Below, in pieces: positions 27,431 through 36,944 of a stretch of DNA of 41,964 nt; the first letter of the stretch is position 1; the number at the start of each line of letters is the position of its first letter. The notes under the pieces are model-generated. The model had not been told where the DNA came from. It worked only from the letters and a program-made list of their open reading frames with translations, and did no database searches. Origin of the DNA: a virus; the IMG/VR virus record IMGVR_UViG_3300034156_000013, positions 1 through 41,964 of that record. One strand, 5' to 3'. A program made the translations under genes and the position numbers.

Positions 27431-29919
27431 AGACCAGTGACAGCTATGACTCACTGATCAAGGGCGTGAGCCAGCAGGTGCCGCATGATCGGCTGATCGG
27501 CCAGCACTGGGAACAAGAGAACCTTATCTCTGACCCGGTACGTGGGCTGTCCCGCCGTCACGGCTCCCAGCTACAGGACCGCGTTGCACTCACACACGCC
27601 ATTGGGCCAAACGAACTGCGCGATGCGTCTAACCGCGCTGAGCAGACTCTGTTCATTGACGGTACTGAGTACAGCGTAATGTTCCCCAAGACAGCAACGA
27701 ACAGCCTGCTGAATCCGCTGATCGTCTGTAACAAGAACACTCGCAAGTTCATGCCCGTCGTCTATGCTGACGCGAATGCACGCACTGAGCTGACTGGCGG
27801 CATCACCTCGGTGGTGGCTGCGGGCAAGTTCGTGTTGGTCAGCTCGGCGGTAATCCCTACCACCTACAGCACCAGCAACCCGTGGAACCTATCTCGCAAG
27901 CAGTCAGTTATTTGGCTGCGCGGTGGAGCGAATAGCCGGACATTCTCCGTCACCATTGACGCGAGCACCGGCCCTGCCACGTTCTCCTACACCACCATGC
28001 CAGCGTATTACGAGGGCGTGCTGGATACGTCTGACATCGACCCGCTATTGCCCGGCCCTGAGCCGCGCCAGCCGGACCCACTGTATAGCAAAAAGGTGAA
28101 CGACCGGGTTAACGCGTACAACACTGCGGTGAACCAGCACTTGGCCGCTGTGGCTAAGGACATCACCCCGGCGAACATCGCACTGAAACTGACTGAGAAA
28201 ATCCTCGCAGCGGGCATCACTGTAGGCTGCATTGACTCCTACATCTTGATCGACCACGACCTGCAAAGTATCTCGGCTAGCGACGGAGGCAATGGCGACT
28301 TCATCCGCGTGGTGGCTAAGGACATCGTTGCACCGGAGGAGACTACGCCAAAGCACTATGCTGGCAAGGTAGTCCGCGTTACGCCACGGCAAGCCAACTC
28401 GCTGCCCTACTACCTCAAGGCGGTAAGCACTGACGGTGTGGGCGGGTTCGGCTCTGTTATCTGGCGGGAGACTGCTGGTATCGAAGTCAAGCCTCTGCGT
28501 GTGTTCTCCATCGGGATGTTCCACGGCGGCGCACTGGTTATGGCCTCCTCGGCCCTGACCTTGCAAGCGGCTACAGGCATACTAGTGCCGGACTTTAGCG
28601 TATCGTCTGCGGGCGATCTGGAGTCTGCACCGCTGCCCGAGTGGATGGGGCGGATCATCACGCATATGCAGATGTTCCAAGATAGGCTGATGCTGGTGGC
28701 TGGCTCGACAGTGTTCCTGTCTAAGTCCGGCGACTACTTCAACTTCTTCCGCAAGTCGATTCTGACTCTGGCGGATGACGACCCTATCGAGGTATTCGCA
28801 CAGGGTACTGAGGACGACATCATTACCAGCGGTGTGCAGAACGACCGCAACGTAATCCTCTGCGGCCAGCGCTACCAGTATCTGGTGCCGGGCAAGGAGG
28901 CGATGACGCCGCGTAACCCGTATGTCGGTGTCATGTCAGCGTATGAGGGTGCAAACCTTGCACAGCATGCGGTGGCTGGTGGCCTGCTGTTCTTCTGTCA
29001 GCGCCGTGAGAAGCGCCTGACGTTGCAGCAGATGAGCCCCGGCGCAGTGGTTGACCGGCTGGAGGCATACGATGTATCCAGCCAGCTTGACGGCTACCTC
29101 ACTGGCACACCAGCTCAGATCGTCGCACTGACGGCACCGGGCGTTGTGTTTGTGCGTACCGCCGAGCAGCCGAATGCGTTCTACGTCTACAGCTTCCTTG
29201 ATACTGCGGACAACAGCAACCGCCTGTTCGATAGCTGGTCTCGCTGGTCATTCGATAGCTCGCTGGGTACACTGGCCGGGCTTACCTCGGATGACAGCGG
29301 CCTGTTAGCAGTGACCCTGCGAAACTCCCCAGCTGGGCCTATGATGGTGATGGATCGCTTCACTCGTGAGACTGGCGAGAGCGCATACCCATTCCTCGAC
29401 AGCCTGACGCCGTATGCACTGGATGCACGGACGCCGCAGACATTCTCTGTAGCTTACGACAACACCAGTGACCGGCACTTGCTCGGTGGCACCTTGCAGG
29501 AAGCGCCAGCGCTGAACCTCAAGTGGCCTACCGACATGGCGTCTCTGTACATGGGAGCGGTCTACGACTCTTATGTCGATCTGACCTCGCCATATGTGCG
29601 TGACAAGGATGGCAAGCTTATCCTCGACGCCCGACTCACCATCACTAAGCTCACGGTCTCCATGACCAACAGTGCAGCTATGACGGCGGAGATGCGGGAC
29701 GAGAAGACCAAGCTATGGCGCACCATTGAATCGTGGGTACATCGAGCGCTGGGTACTTGGCAACTCAGCGTACAGGAAGTGGCTACTGAGGCAGTCGTCT
29801 CGGTGCCAGTGATGAAGGAGAACAAACAATATCGAATGCGGCTACGGTCGCGCAACTGGCTTCCACTGACCCTCTCTGTTGTGGAGTGGGCTGGACAGAA
29901 GTTCACCAACCGGAGGTAA
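27427..29919 (+). CDS. Tail tubular protein B (nozzle), gp12-like
   Basis: 830 residues, close to T7 gp12 (794). The hexameric nozzle of the short tail. The N-terminus (SYDSLIKGVSQQVPHDRLIGQ) matches the well-conserved start of gp12 proteins (KGVSQQ). The rest is beta-rich with GDYFNFFRKS and a C-terminal ending WAGQKFTNRR. Coupled to gp11 by ATGA and followed closely by the internal virion genes. Confidence 0.93.
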   Translation: MKTSDSYDSLIKGVSQQVPHDRLIGQHWEQENLISDPVRGLSRRHGSQLQDRVALTHAIGPNELRDASNRAEQTLFIDGTEYSVMFPKTATNSLLNPLIVCNKNTRKFMPVVYADANARTELTGGITSVVAAGKFVLVSSAVIPTTYSTSNPWNLSRKQSVIWLRGGANSRTFSVTIDASTGPATFSYTTMPAYYEGVLDTSDIDPLLPGPEPRQPDPLYSKKVNDRVNAYNTAVNQHLAAVAKDITPANIALKLTEKILAAGITVGCIDSYILIDHDLQSISASDGGNGDFIRVVAKDIVAPEETTPKHYAGKVVRVTPRQANSLPYYLKAVSTDGVGGFGSVIWRETAGIEVKPLRVFSIGMFHGGALVMASSALTLQAATGILVPDFSVSSAGDLESAPLPEWMGRIITHMQMFQDRLMLVAGSTVFLSKSGDYFNFFRKSILTLADDDPIEVFAQGTEDDIITSGVQNDRNVILCGQRYQYLVPGKEAMTPRNPYVGVMSAYEGANLAQHAVAGGLLFFCQRREKRLTLQQMSPGAVVDRLEAYDVSSQLDGYLTGTPAQIVALTAPGVVFVRTAEQPNAFYVYSFLDTADNSNRLFDSWSRWSFDSSLGTLAGLTSDDSGLLAVTLRNSPAGPMMVMDRFTRETGESAYPFLDSLTPYALDARTPQTFSVAYDNTSDRHLLGGTLQEAPALNLKWPTDMASLYMGAVYDSYVDLTSPYVRDKDGKLILDARLTITKLTVSMTNSAAMTAEMRDEKTKLWRTIESWVHRALGTWQLSVQEVATEAVVSVPVMKENKQYRMRLRSRNWLPLTLSVVEWAGQKFTNRR

Positions 29920-29922
29920 CGT

Positions 29923-30678
29923 ATGATTCCTCTGTTAATCATGGCGGGGATGCAGGCAGCTGGCGGACTTGAGAAAGGGCGCATTGCGAAGGATCAGGCC
30001 AAGACGGACAAGATCACGGCGAAGTCAAACACCCGTGTTCAGAACCAGAAGATTCAGGCCGACAACACACTGGCGGCGGCGCGGGGCTCCCTCGCTCGCT
30101 ACCAGCAAGCGCGCAACAACAAGTACAAGCTAGAGGCCGGTGCAAACGCCGTCGAGTCGCAAACCGTTAACCTGCTGCGAGCCATCGACACCTCGGTGTC
30201 GGGTGGCTTGGAAGCACGGATCGCGGCCAGTGAGGAAGCCGGGGCGCTGATCGCAAGAGCAGGCGCTGCCGGTGTAGGCGGCAACTCGATCACGGCTATC
30301 GAGAACACCAACCGAGTGCGGCAAGAGCGAGTCCAGCAGATGCGGGATAAACAGCTCAGCACCACTCAGTATGACGTAGGGCGGAACATCGAACAGACTA
30401 TCCACTCTACGATCCTTGGGCTGGATGACATTCAGTTCAACGACAACATCAACTACATGCAGGCGCAAGAGCCGTACATCAAGGAACCGAGCTGGCTACA
30501 AATCGGCGCGGAAGCAGGGATGCAGTTTGCTCAGACTTACAACAGTATGGGCGGCTTCCAAGGATTGGGCGGTAAAATCAGCGGCTGGTTCGGTAGTAGT
30601 CCTTCCGGTTCTGAGACAGGTGGCTATTCGCCGCAGGTGCTCGGTAAGTGGAACGGCCCATCAACTCAACTCAAATAG
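29923..30678 (+). CDS. Internal virion protein, gp14-like
   Basis: 251 residues with GGAGG before the ATG. Gly/Ala-rich hydrophobic N-terminus (IPLLIMAGMQAAGGLEKG), then a long Ala/Gln-rich helical region, as in gp14, which is ejected into the outer membrane during infection. Position right after gp12 and before two large internal proteins matches T7 gene order (14-15-16). Confidence 0.85.
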   Translation: MIPLLIMAGMQAAGGLEKGRIAKDQAKTDKITAKSNTRVQNQKIQADNTLAAARGSLARYQQARNNKYKLEAGANAVESQTVNLLRAIDTSVSGGLEARIAASEEAGALIARAGAAGVGGNSITAIENTNRVRQERVQQMRDKQLSTTQYDVGRNIEQTIHSTILGLDDIQFNDNINYMQAQEPYIKEPSWLQIGAEAGMQFAQTYNSMGGFQGLGGKISGWFGSSPSGSETGGYSPQVLGKWNGPSTQLK

Positions 30679-30686
30679 GAGGCCAC

Positions 30687-32960
30687 ATGGCCCAAACCGA
30701 TCTAACAGGCGCGGGCTATTCGGTTCAGCCCGCTCAGAGCCCTCAGCAGCAAAACGTCTCGACTCAGTTGGGGCAGATGGGCATGCAGGGCGGGCAGACC
30801 AATCTGGCGCAGACGCAACAACGGGTAGAGCTAGATACGTCCACCTCTGACCTGCTGATGAAGCTGGGGTCCAAGATTCTTGAGCCGCAGATTCAGAAGG
30901 TGCAGACACAGAAGTTCTTGGAAGGGGCGCAGCGCGTAGCGCAAGGCGAAGCCCTCAAGGACATCGTGGACGAAGACCCGTGGTACACACAGATTTTCGG
31001 CCCATCCAGTTCAACGCAAGGTGCCCGAGCAGTGGCGCAGATGAAGGGCGTGGACGACTACATCACTGATGTGGCGAACGACATGCCCAACCTGCAAAAG
31101 CTGGACAGCAAAGAGTTCGGTAAGCAGATCACCGGCAAGATGCAGGACTTCCTGACTGGTGACTCAGTGGCAGACGCCGCGATCCAGCTCAAGATGGTGG
31201 AGTCCACAGGCACGCTGTTCAAGGCTCACACCAAGGCACACTACAAATACACGCAAGACACCATGCAGTCTAACGTGGTTGGCTACATGCAGTCGGGTGC
31301 CAAGAAGCTACAGAGCTTGGCCGGTAGCCTATTGGATGGCACCATGTCTAAGACTGACTTTGATCAGACCAAGGCCGACTTCGTTGGTAACTTGGTGCCA
31401 CTAGAAGGTCAGAGCCCTGCATCCTACTGGGGCGCTATCGAGTCGTCTACCATTGACGCACTGGCCTCGGGCAATCACCATGCCGCAAACGCTGTATTCG
31501 AGAGCGGCATCTTTGACCATGCGCCTGCTGACACTCGCAAGAAGCTGATGGATGCACGGTGGAAGTACGAGAAGCAGACTCAGGAGACCGCAGGGTTCTA
31601 CGAGTTTGGGCCGGAGATTGGCGTACTGAAAGGTAAGGCTGCGGCGGGGCTGCTGTCGGGTAATGAGCTGATGGCCGGTGTGGATAACGTCAACGCCAAG
31701 TACGCCCTCAAGTACGGCATTGATCGTCCACTGTTCCAGCGTAAAGAGATGGAGGCTATGCTGTCCGGCAATATCAAGGCCATTGCACAGCGTGGGGAGC
31801 AAGACCAGCGGGACTTGGCTCGGGAGAACCGGCAGGATCAGCGCGAGGTTGCTAAGGAGACTGTCAAGGCGAACACGGCAGTGCGTGCACAAGAGCAGTT
31901 GACCACTCTTATTCTGGCAGGTGCAGGCGACATGGCCCGCGCTGCTGGGTTCAAGCAGCCTGAGATTGACAACGCGGTGTTTACCGGGGCGACAGTCATC
32001 CAGCAGAACGGCGGCAACGTCGGTGAGTTCCTTGTGCGACAGTACAACGGTGGCAACCACGTCAACCCGCTCTACAAGAACCAGATGGAGGCCGGGCTGC
32101 GAGCGAGTAAGATGGAGGGCCACAGCGGCCAGTCGTTCACTCAAAGCTACGGGCTGTATAAGCAGATCGCTGAGCAGCCGGGCGGTAAGGGTGCCGCGCT
32201 AGCGTACCTCGGTGATGATGGTATCAAGATGATGAACTACGACCAGTTCGTTACCACTGGCAAGATGGTGCCAGAGGTTGCGTACCAGTTGGCGTTCGGT
32301 CAGCAGATCGACTCTACTCGCAAGTCCACGGACAAGGCCGTAGCCACCGCGATTGACAAGGTGGTAGACAAGGCCGAGCCCGGTACATGGGGCAAGATGC
32401 TGGGCACCATGGCGCTAACCGAGCAGTCCAAGAGCGTGCTTACCACTGCGGTTCGCAGCACTTATGACAAGCTGGTCAGCAACACGGGCATGGATGACGT
32501 GAACGCTATGCAGACTGCACTCAACGTGGCTAAGGCCGGGTTGGATGTGGTAGGCCCATACGTGATTCCGAAGGCTCCAGAAGATCGGTCTATGGCCGTG
32601 ATGCTCGGCACCGACGAGAAGACAGCGGGCAAGGTGTTTACTGACTACCTGAACACCGAGGCGCGCAAGCTGGGTATCACCGAGAACCTGCAAGGCACAT
32701 TCTCCGACAACGGCGGTGCGAACTTCGCAAAGGACTTGGTAACAGCAGGCTCTGCGGTAGCCATCAAGCGGTCGGTTGCACGCTCGTGGGATCGCACCTT
32801 TGGTACTGAGCCTAGCGTGTTCATCCAACGGCTGCCGGATAAGGAAGATCAAGGCATCTATGCAGTAACAATCACCGGCAAGGACGGCCAGATGCACAGC
32901 ATTCCAGTGCTGTCGAAGGACGTGCGAGCGTTCTACGAGAAAGGCAAGGACTTCAAGTAA
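30687..32960 (+). CDS. Internal virion protein, gp15-like
   Basis: ATG 30687 follows TAGGAGG; an upstream GTG (30648) in the same frame lies within the previous gene. 757 residues, near T7 gp15 (747). Gln/Gly-rich N-terminus, then a helical body with a charged region (RGEQDQRDLARENRQDQREV, about residue 370). No catalytic motif (no SLT or lysozyme signature) seen. It would be ejected and help form the trans-periplasmic channel. A hairpin follows the stop. Confidence 0.88.
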   Translation: MAQTDLTGAGYSVQPAQSPQQQNVSTQLGQMGMQGGQTNLAQTQQRVELDTSTSDLLMKLGSKILEPQIQKVQTQKFLEGAQRVAQGEALKDIVDEDPWYTQIFGPSSSTQGARAVAQMKGVDDYITDVANDMPNLQKLDSKEFGKQITGKMQDFLTGDSVADAAIQLKMVESTGTLFKAHTKAHYKYTQDTMQSNVVGYMQSGAKKLQSLAGSLLDGTMSKTDFDQTKADFVGNLVPLEGQSPASYWGAIESSTIDALASGNHHAANAVFESGIFDHAPADTRKKLMDARWKYEKQTQETAGFYEFGPEIGVLKGKAAAGLLSGNELMAGVDNVNAKYALKYGIDRPLFQRKEMEAMLSGNIKAIAQRGEQDQRDLARENRQDQREVAKETVKANTAVRAQEQLTTLILAGAGDMARAAGFKQPEIDNAVFTGATVIQQNGGNVGEFLVRQYNGGNHVNPLYKNQMEAGLRASKMEGHSGQSFTQSYGLYKQIAEQPGGKGAALAYLGDDGIKMMNYDQFVTTGKMVPEVAYQLAFGQQIDSTRKSTDKAVATAIDKVVDKAEPGTWGKMLGTMALTEQSKSVLTTAVRSTYDKLVSNTGMDDVNAMQTALNVAKAGLDVVGPYVIPKAPEDRSMAVMLGTDEKTAGKVFTDYLNTEARKLGITENLQGTFSDNGGANFAKDLVTAGSAVAIKRSVARSWDRTFGTEPSVFIQRLPDKEDQGIYAVTITGKDGQMHSIPVLSKDVRAFYEKGKDFK

Positions 32961-32965
32961 GCTGG

Positions 32966-32995
32966 GTATAGGGCATCTGCGGGTGCCCTATGCCG
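32966..32995 (+). other. Intercistronic hairpin after gp15-like gene
   Basis: GGTATAGGGCA pairs with TGCCCTATGCC (11 bp, one G-U) around an 8-nt loop. It is not followed by T residues. It may be a processing site or 3'-stabiliser between the two largest internal virion genes. Confidence 0.6.
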
Positions 32996-33023
32996 AGACT
33001 ACACTCAACGAGAGGAATAACAG

Positions 33024-36000
33024 ATGGACAACATGGATACACGCCCGGCTGATATTCGGGCACAGGTAGAGCAGCAAAAGACGGATCGCCAAGTAGGCCG
33101 CATCCTCGATAAGCCTGCGCCAACTCCAACCGAGAAGGTAGCAGTCAACAACGCAGTAACCGCGACCATGTTTGCCGCGCAGCTCACTGGCGCCCCTGAG
33201 CGGGATGCGGCAGCTGCCGGTGTGGCAGTGCGTGCGGCAGGTATCGCAGCACCAGAGGAGAGCGTGAACGCGCTCACAGCCGCCTTGCCGGGTAACTCCC
33301 AGCTGGTAGATGTGGCCGCTGGCTTGAACAAGTCGCTGAGCCAGTTGGACGAGAAAGCCGCGAAGGCGCAGGTGACAGGGTTTGGCGATCAGTTGGCCGC
33401 AGGGTTCTCTGAGATGACCGCCATCCCGGCCCTGCTGCGCCGTCTGGAGCGCCCTACCGTCACGGCTGACCCTACCTTCGACTACATGTCGATCAGGGAC
33501 AAGGCCGAGGCTAACCGCCCCGAGGAGGACCGTAAGTGGCTGCGCGAGAGCGAGTCAGAAGCGGACCTGAACCAGCGCATTCTGGAGCTGAAAGCCAAGG
33601 ACGAACGACTGGCTACCCTCGGCGCACACGGCACCACAATGGCCGTGGCTGCTGGCCTTACTGGTGGCTTCGTTGACCCGGTTGGCTGGGTTGCTACACT
33701 GGGCGTAGGTAAGGTTGCGCAGATGGCCGGTATCGGCGCCCGTGTGGCTATGCTGGAGGGCCAGCTGGGCAAGTCTGTGGCGTATGGCGCACTTGAGGGT
33801 GCTGCCGGTAACGTGCTGACTGAGGCCGCACTGGACGCCGCTGGCGGGCACGTGACCTTCTCCGACTACGTTACTGCCGCTGGCATGGGCACTGTGTTCG
33901 GCCAGATGCACTTGCTGTCGGGTCGCCCGAAGACTGAGCAGGCCGCACCGGATAGTCCGGCACCGCGACGCACCGACATGGAGACGGGCGCAGACTACAC
34001 ACTTAAAGACGGTACACCGGTAGTTGCCACGCGTACGCAGAACGAGTACGGTGAGATTGACATTACACTGCATACGCCAGACGGTGTGAAAGTAGGTGAA
34101 GTCAATGGATCGGCGGCCGAACACGGGGTTAACTTCCCACAGCCGCATGTAGAGGAGGGCTACCGCCGTCGAGGTGCGAACACCCTGATGTACGACCTGC
34201 TGGACGAGACTGGCGGGTATACAGGTACTCGGGACAACACCGCCTCGGCACGCACTAGCGATGGCATTGCTTTCTGGAACACGTATGAGAAGGGGCAGTC
34301 CAAAGCGTGGCGGGACGGCACCCCTGTGGGGCCGCGTACTCCAAAGGAGGCTGCGGAGGACATCAACGCCAAGGCAGCACAGCAGAACATGGATCTGTAC
34401 ACACAGGCGCAAGCCCGTGCAGGTGCTGACGCTACGCCGGAAGACATCCGGGTAGAGGCAGACAACATCATGCGTGAGCAAGCTGACTCAGTCAACCGGA
34501 TCGCGTTCTCCGAGGTTCCCGAGCAGGACCGCATGATGCCGCTGTTCGATCTGGAGGTCCGTGAGGACGGCACTGTACCTTCGCTGGACGAGGTGATGCA
34601 GACGCCCGAGGTGCGTACCAAGGTGAGCGACCGCTGGGGCATCAACATGCACACGGTAGAGGACGGCACAGAGCGCAAGATGATGGCAGAGACGGCAGCA
34701 CGTGCCGAGGGCTGGGATCGAGCGAACCCGGTTGACCCGGAACGCATCAACTCCATCCTTGCACGGACCCCATGGCTGGCATCTAGCGGCCTGCTGCTGG
34801 CTAAGAGCGAGAACCCGGTAGCGCGTATGATCGCAGGCGTACTGCTTGAATCGTCTACTGGTGCAACAGGACGCCGCCGTACAGCGGCAATCACTAAGAC
34901 AATGCGGGAGCGTGTGTACCTTGAAGACTTGGTTGGCTATGAAGAATCTTACAAGCAATGGCGAAAGCAAAATGGTGGTTCGGGCTACCGTGATGTTATT
35001 GGCAGTGACCACCGTTCTCGTTTCGATAGACTGGTTGCGGCTGACCGCGAAAATCGACGACTTGGCGTTGCAGGCTCTAATGATGTCAGTGTTCGTAGAG
35101 CTGGTGACCATCTCGATTCTGGCTACGACCGCATGCGTCGTGATCAACAGACCGTGGGAACCATTGGCGCGGCGCGCTTGGGTGATACTTCTGTTGGGTA
35201 TGCACACCGTTCTCTTTCTGCATCATGGGTGATGAATGCTAAGCCCCAAGAAATTGAAGCGCTTAGCAGGAAGCTCGCGGAGCAGCTGTCAGTTGGATGG
35301 GATGACGTGCAGTTCGCTCGCCAGATTGCAACTCGCTACGTGGAAAGAGCCCGTAGCTCGGCCTTCGGTAGTGCTGCTGTACCAGCCAACCTTGCATCGC
35401 CAGAAGCTGCTAGTGTCCTCCGGGATGTCCTGCGCAGTCTGTCTGTCGGAGAGCAGGAAATTGAGCGCGCAATGGGCCGCTTTAGTCGCGGTGGGGCTAG
35501 TCACACAAAGAAACGTCTCGACCTCGATCTATCAGAGAACGTCGAGCTACCAGATGGCTCTAGCTTCCCAATGATGAACGCCTTTGAGACTGACCAAGCC
35601 AGCATGTACATGCAGTATGCTCGCCGGGTATCCGGTGACGTGGCACTGACTCAGTACGGCGTGATGGGCGATCAGGGTATGAAGGTGTTGCGCAAGACTA
35701 TGGAGTTCGGGCCTAACGGCAAGAAAGCCACAGCCGACGAGATGCGCGCCTTTGACCAGATCGCAGCCGAGTTCTATGGCCGTCCACTGGATGGTACGGG
35801 TAACAAGTACCTCGGCAACCTGCGTATGCTGACCGCCGCTAGCCGCCTAGGTGGTATGGCGTTCACTCAGTTCGCAGAGATTGCTAACAGCGTGTCCCTG
35901 CTCGGTGTCAACGGTGCATTGAAGCAGGTAGCTGCATTGCCTCGCCTCATTGCTGACGTGCATGCTGGGCGCCCTAGCGAACTGCTCAAGTCTATCGAGC

Positions 36001-36944
36001 AGATCGGCGGGCCGCTGGGCCAAGACAGCCGGGTAGTGTTCCCGTTCCAAGAGCCGGGCGACGTCAAGGTCTATGGCCGTGATTCGCTCAATGCCTTCGA
36101 CCGTATGGTACGGGCTGGCTCTAACGCGCTGCCATGGCTGTCCGGCTGGCACCACATGCACGCTGCACAGGTGCGTGGGATCAGCGAGCAGATCGTACAC
36201 AAGGCGTTCCGCTACATCAACCAAGGTGAGGAGAGCAGCGCACTGGTATCCATGGGCATTGGCCCGGACTTGGTTAGCCGCTTGCGTGCTGACATGCCAA
36301 ACATCGCTACATTCAACCCTGATGGCACGCTGGCCTCGCTGAACCTGACGAAAGCCACCGACCACGGCGCAGCAGCTGAGCTGGTGCAGGCGATTCACCG
36401 TGGCGGCAAGCAGATCGTACAGGGCACCTACATCGGAGAGACTGGCCGATGGGCGCACAGCGATCTGATGCGTATGCTGGTACAGTTCCGCTCATTCTCC
36501 ATCGTTGCTATGGAAAAGCAGTGGACTCGCCAGCGTGTGGACGAAGGCACCGCTAAGGCATTCGGCATCCTCATGGGCCAGATGGCATTCGCTCTGCCAA
36601 TCCACCTCAGCCGTGTAGCAATCAACGGCGCAACCCGCGAAGACAAGGAGCAATACTTCGAGACTCAGCTGCAACCGGCTATGCTGGCCCGCGCTGTGCT
36701 GAACTACACGTCAATCTCCGGCCTGTCCGGCGACGTGTTGGATGCAGGCTTCGCTGTTATGGGCGGCGAGGCTAGTGGCGTGCGTTCCGGTAGCAGCTCT
36801 GCGTTGGGTAACATCCCGGCACTTGGCTACATCGAGTCCGGCGCCAAGGTCATCAAGGAGAAGGACGCACGGGAAGCTATCCGTATGCTGCCCGGTGGCA
36901 ATCTGCCCTTCATCACACCGGTGCTCAATCACCTTACGGATTAA
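33024..36944 (+). CDS. Large internal virion protein, gp16-like, 1306 aa
   Basis: Size and position match T7 gp16 (1318 aa), the ejected protein that helps pull DNA into the cell. Ala-rich N-terminal region, a hydrophobic Gly-rich stretch (about residues 205-300, GTTMAVAAGLTGGFVDPVGW), then an unusual segment (about 319-435) with HVEEGYRRRGANTLMYDLL resembling GNAT motif A, and a long helical C-terminal half. I see no transglycosylase motif at the N-terminus, unlike T7. Between about 34880 and 35570 codon use shifts to T- and A-ending codons. An out-of-frame ORF is nested at 34939-35232. The stop TAA overlaps the next phage promoter. Confidence 0.92.
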   Translation: MDNMDTRPADIRAQVEQQKTDRQVGRILDKPAPTPTEKVAVNNAVTATMFAAQLTGAPERDAAAAGVAVRAAGIAAPEESVNALTAALPGNSQLVDVAAGLNKSLSQLDEKAAKAQVTGFGDQLAAGFSEMTAIPALLRRLERPTVTADPTFDYMSIRDKAEANRPEEDRKWLRESESEADLNQRILELKAKDERLATLGAHGTTMAVAAGLTGGFVDPVGWVATLGVGKVAQMAGIGARVAMLEGQLGKSVAYGALEGAAGNVLTEAALDAAGGHVTFSDYVTAAGMGTVFGQMHLLSGRPKTEQAAPDSPAPRRTDMETGADYTLKDGTPVVATRTQNEYGEIDITLHTPDGVKVGEVNGSAAEHGVNFPQPHVEEGYRRRGANTLMYDLLDETGGYTGTRDNTASARTSDGIAFWNTYEKGQSKAWRDGTPVGPRTPKEAAEDINAKAAQQNMDLYTQAQARAGADATPEDIRVEADNIMREQADSVNRIAFSEVPEQDRMMPLFDLEVREDGTVPSLDEVMQTPEVRTKVSDRWGINMHTVEDGTERKMMAETAARAEGWDRANPVDPERINSILARTPWLASSGLLLAKSENPVARMIAGVLLESSTGATGRRRTAAITKTMRERVYLEDLVGYEESYKQWRKQNGGSGYRDVIGSDHRSRFDRLVAADRENRRLGVAGSNDVSVRRAGDHLDSGYDRMRRDQQTVGTIGAARLGDTSVGYAHRSLSASWVMNAKPQEIEALSRKLAEQLSVGWDDVQFARQIATRYVERARSSAFGSAAVPANLASPEAASVLRDVLRSLSVGEQEIERAMGRFSRGGASHTKKRLDLDLSENVELPDGSSFPMMNAFETDQASMYMQYARRVSGDVALTQYGVMGDQGMKVLRKTMEFGPNGKKATADEMRAFDQIAAEFYGRPLDGTGNKYLGNLRMLTAASRLGGMAFTQFAEIANSVSLLGVNGALKQVAALPRLIADVHAGRPSELLKSIEQIGGPLGQDSRVVFPFQEPGDVKVYGRDSLNAFDRMVRAGSNALPWLSGWHHMHAAQVRGISEQIVHKAFRYINQGEESSALVSMGIGPDLVSRLRADMPNIATFNPDGTLASLNLTKATDHGAAAELVQAIHRGGKQIVQGTYIGETGRWAHSDLMRMLVQFRSFSIVAMEKQWTRQRVDEGTAKAFGILMGQMAFALPIHLSRVAINGATREDKEQYFETQLQPAMLARAVLNYTSISGLSGDVLDAGFAVMGGEASGVRSGSSSALGNIPALGYIESGAKVIKEKDAREAIRMLPGGNLPFITPVLNHLTD
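34939..35232 (+). CDS. Candidate nested membrane (holin-like) protein, 97 aa
   Basis: It lies wholly inside the gp16-like gene, in the frame shifted by +1. Three clean hydrophobic segments (about residues 14-30, 42-69 and 80-94) are separated by charged turns (RLTAKIDD; NRPWEPLARR), a class I holin-like topology. Alternative starts are ATG 34972 and ATG 34993. No good Shine-Dalgarno precedes any of them, which is the main argument against. The enclosing frame here favours T in third positions, which is exactly what makes the nested frame hydrophobic: this may reflect selection on the nested gene or a mosaic segment with chance effects. A 57-aa holin candidate exists elsewhere (39520), so this could be a second holin, an antiholin or an exclusion protein. 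Confidence 0.4.
   Translation: MKNLTSNGESKMVVRATVMLLAVTTVLVSIDWLRLTAKIDDLALQALMMSVFVELVTISILATTACVVINRPWEPLARRAWVILLLGMHTVLFLHHG

Noticed and set aside
30648-30686. GTG start for the gp15-like protein
   Set aside because: It lies inside the gp14-like gene and has no ribosome site; TAGGAGG precedes ATG 30687.
35236-35574. A 112-codon out-of-frame ORF starting 4 nt after the nested membrane ORF
   Set aside because: Its Ser/Arg/Leu composition without patterning is that of an ordinary shadow of the gp16-like frame. It was considered as a second nested gene but lacks any supporting feature.
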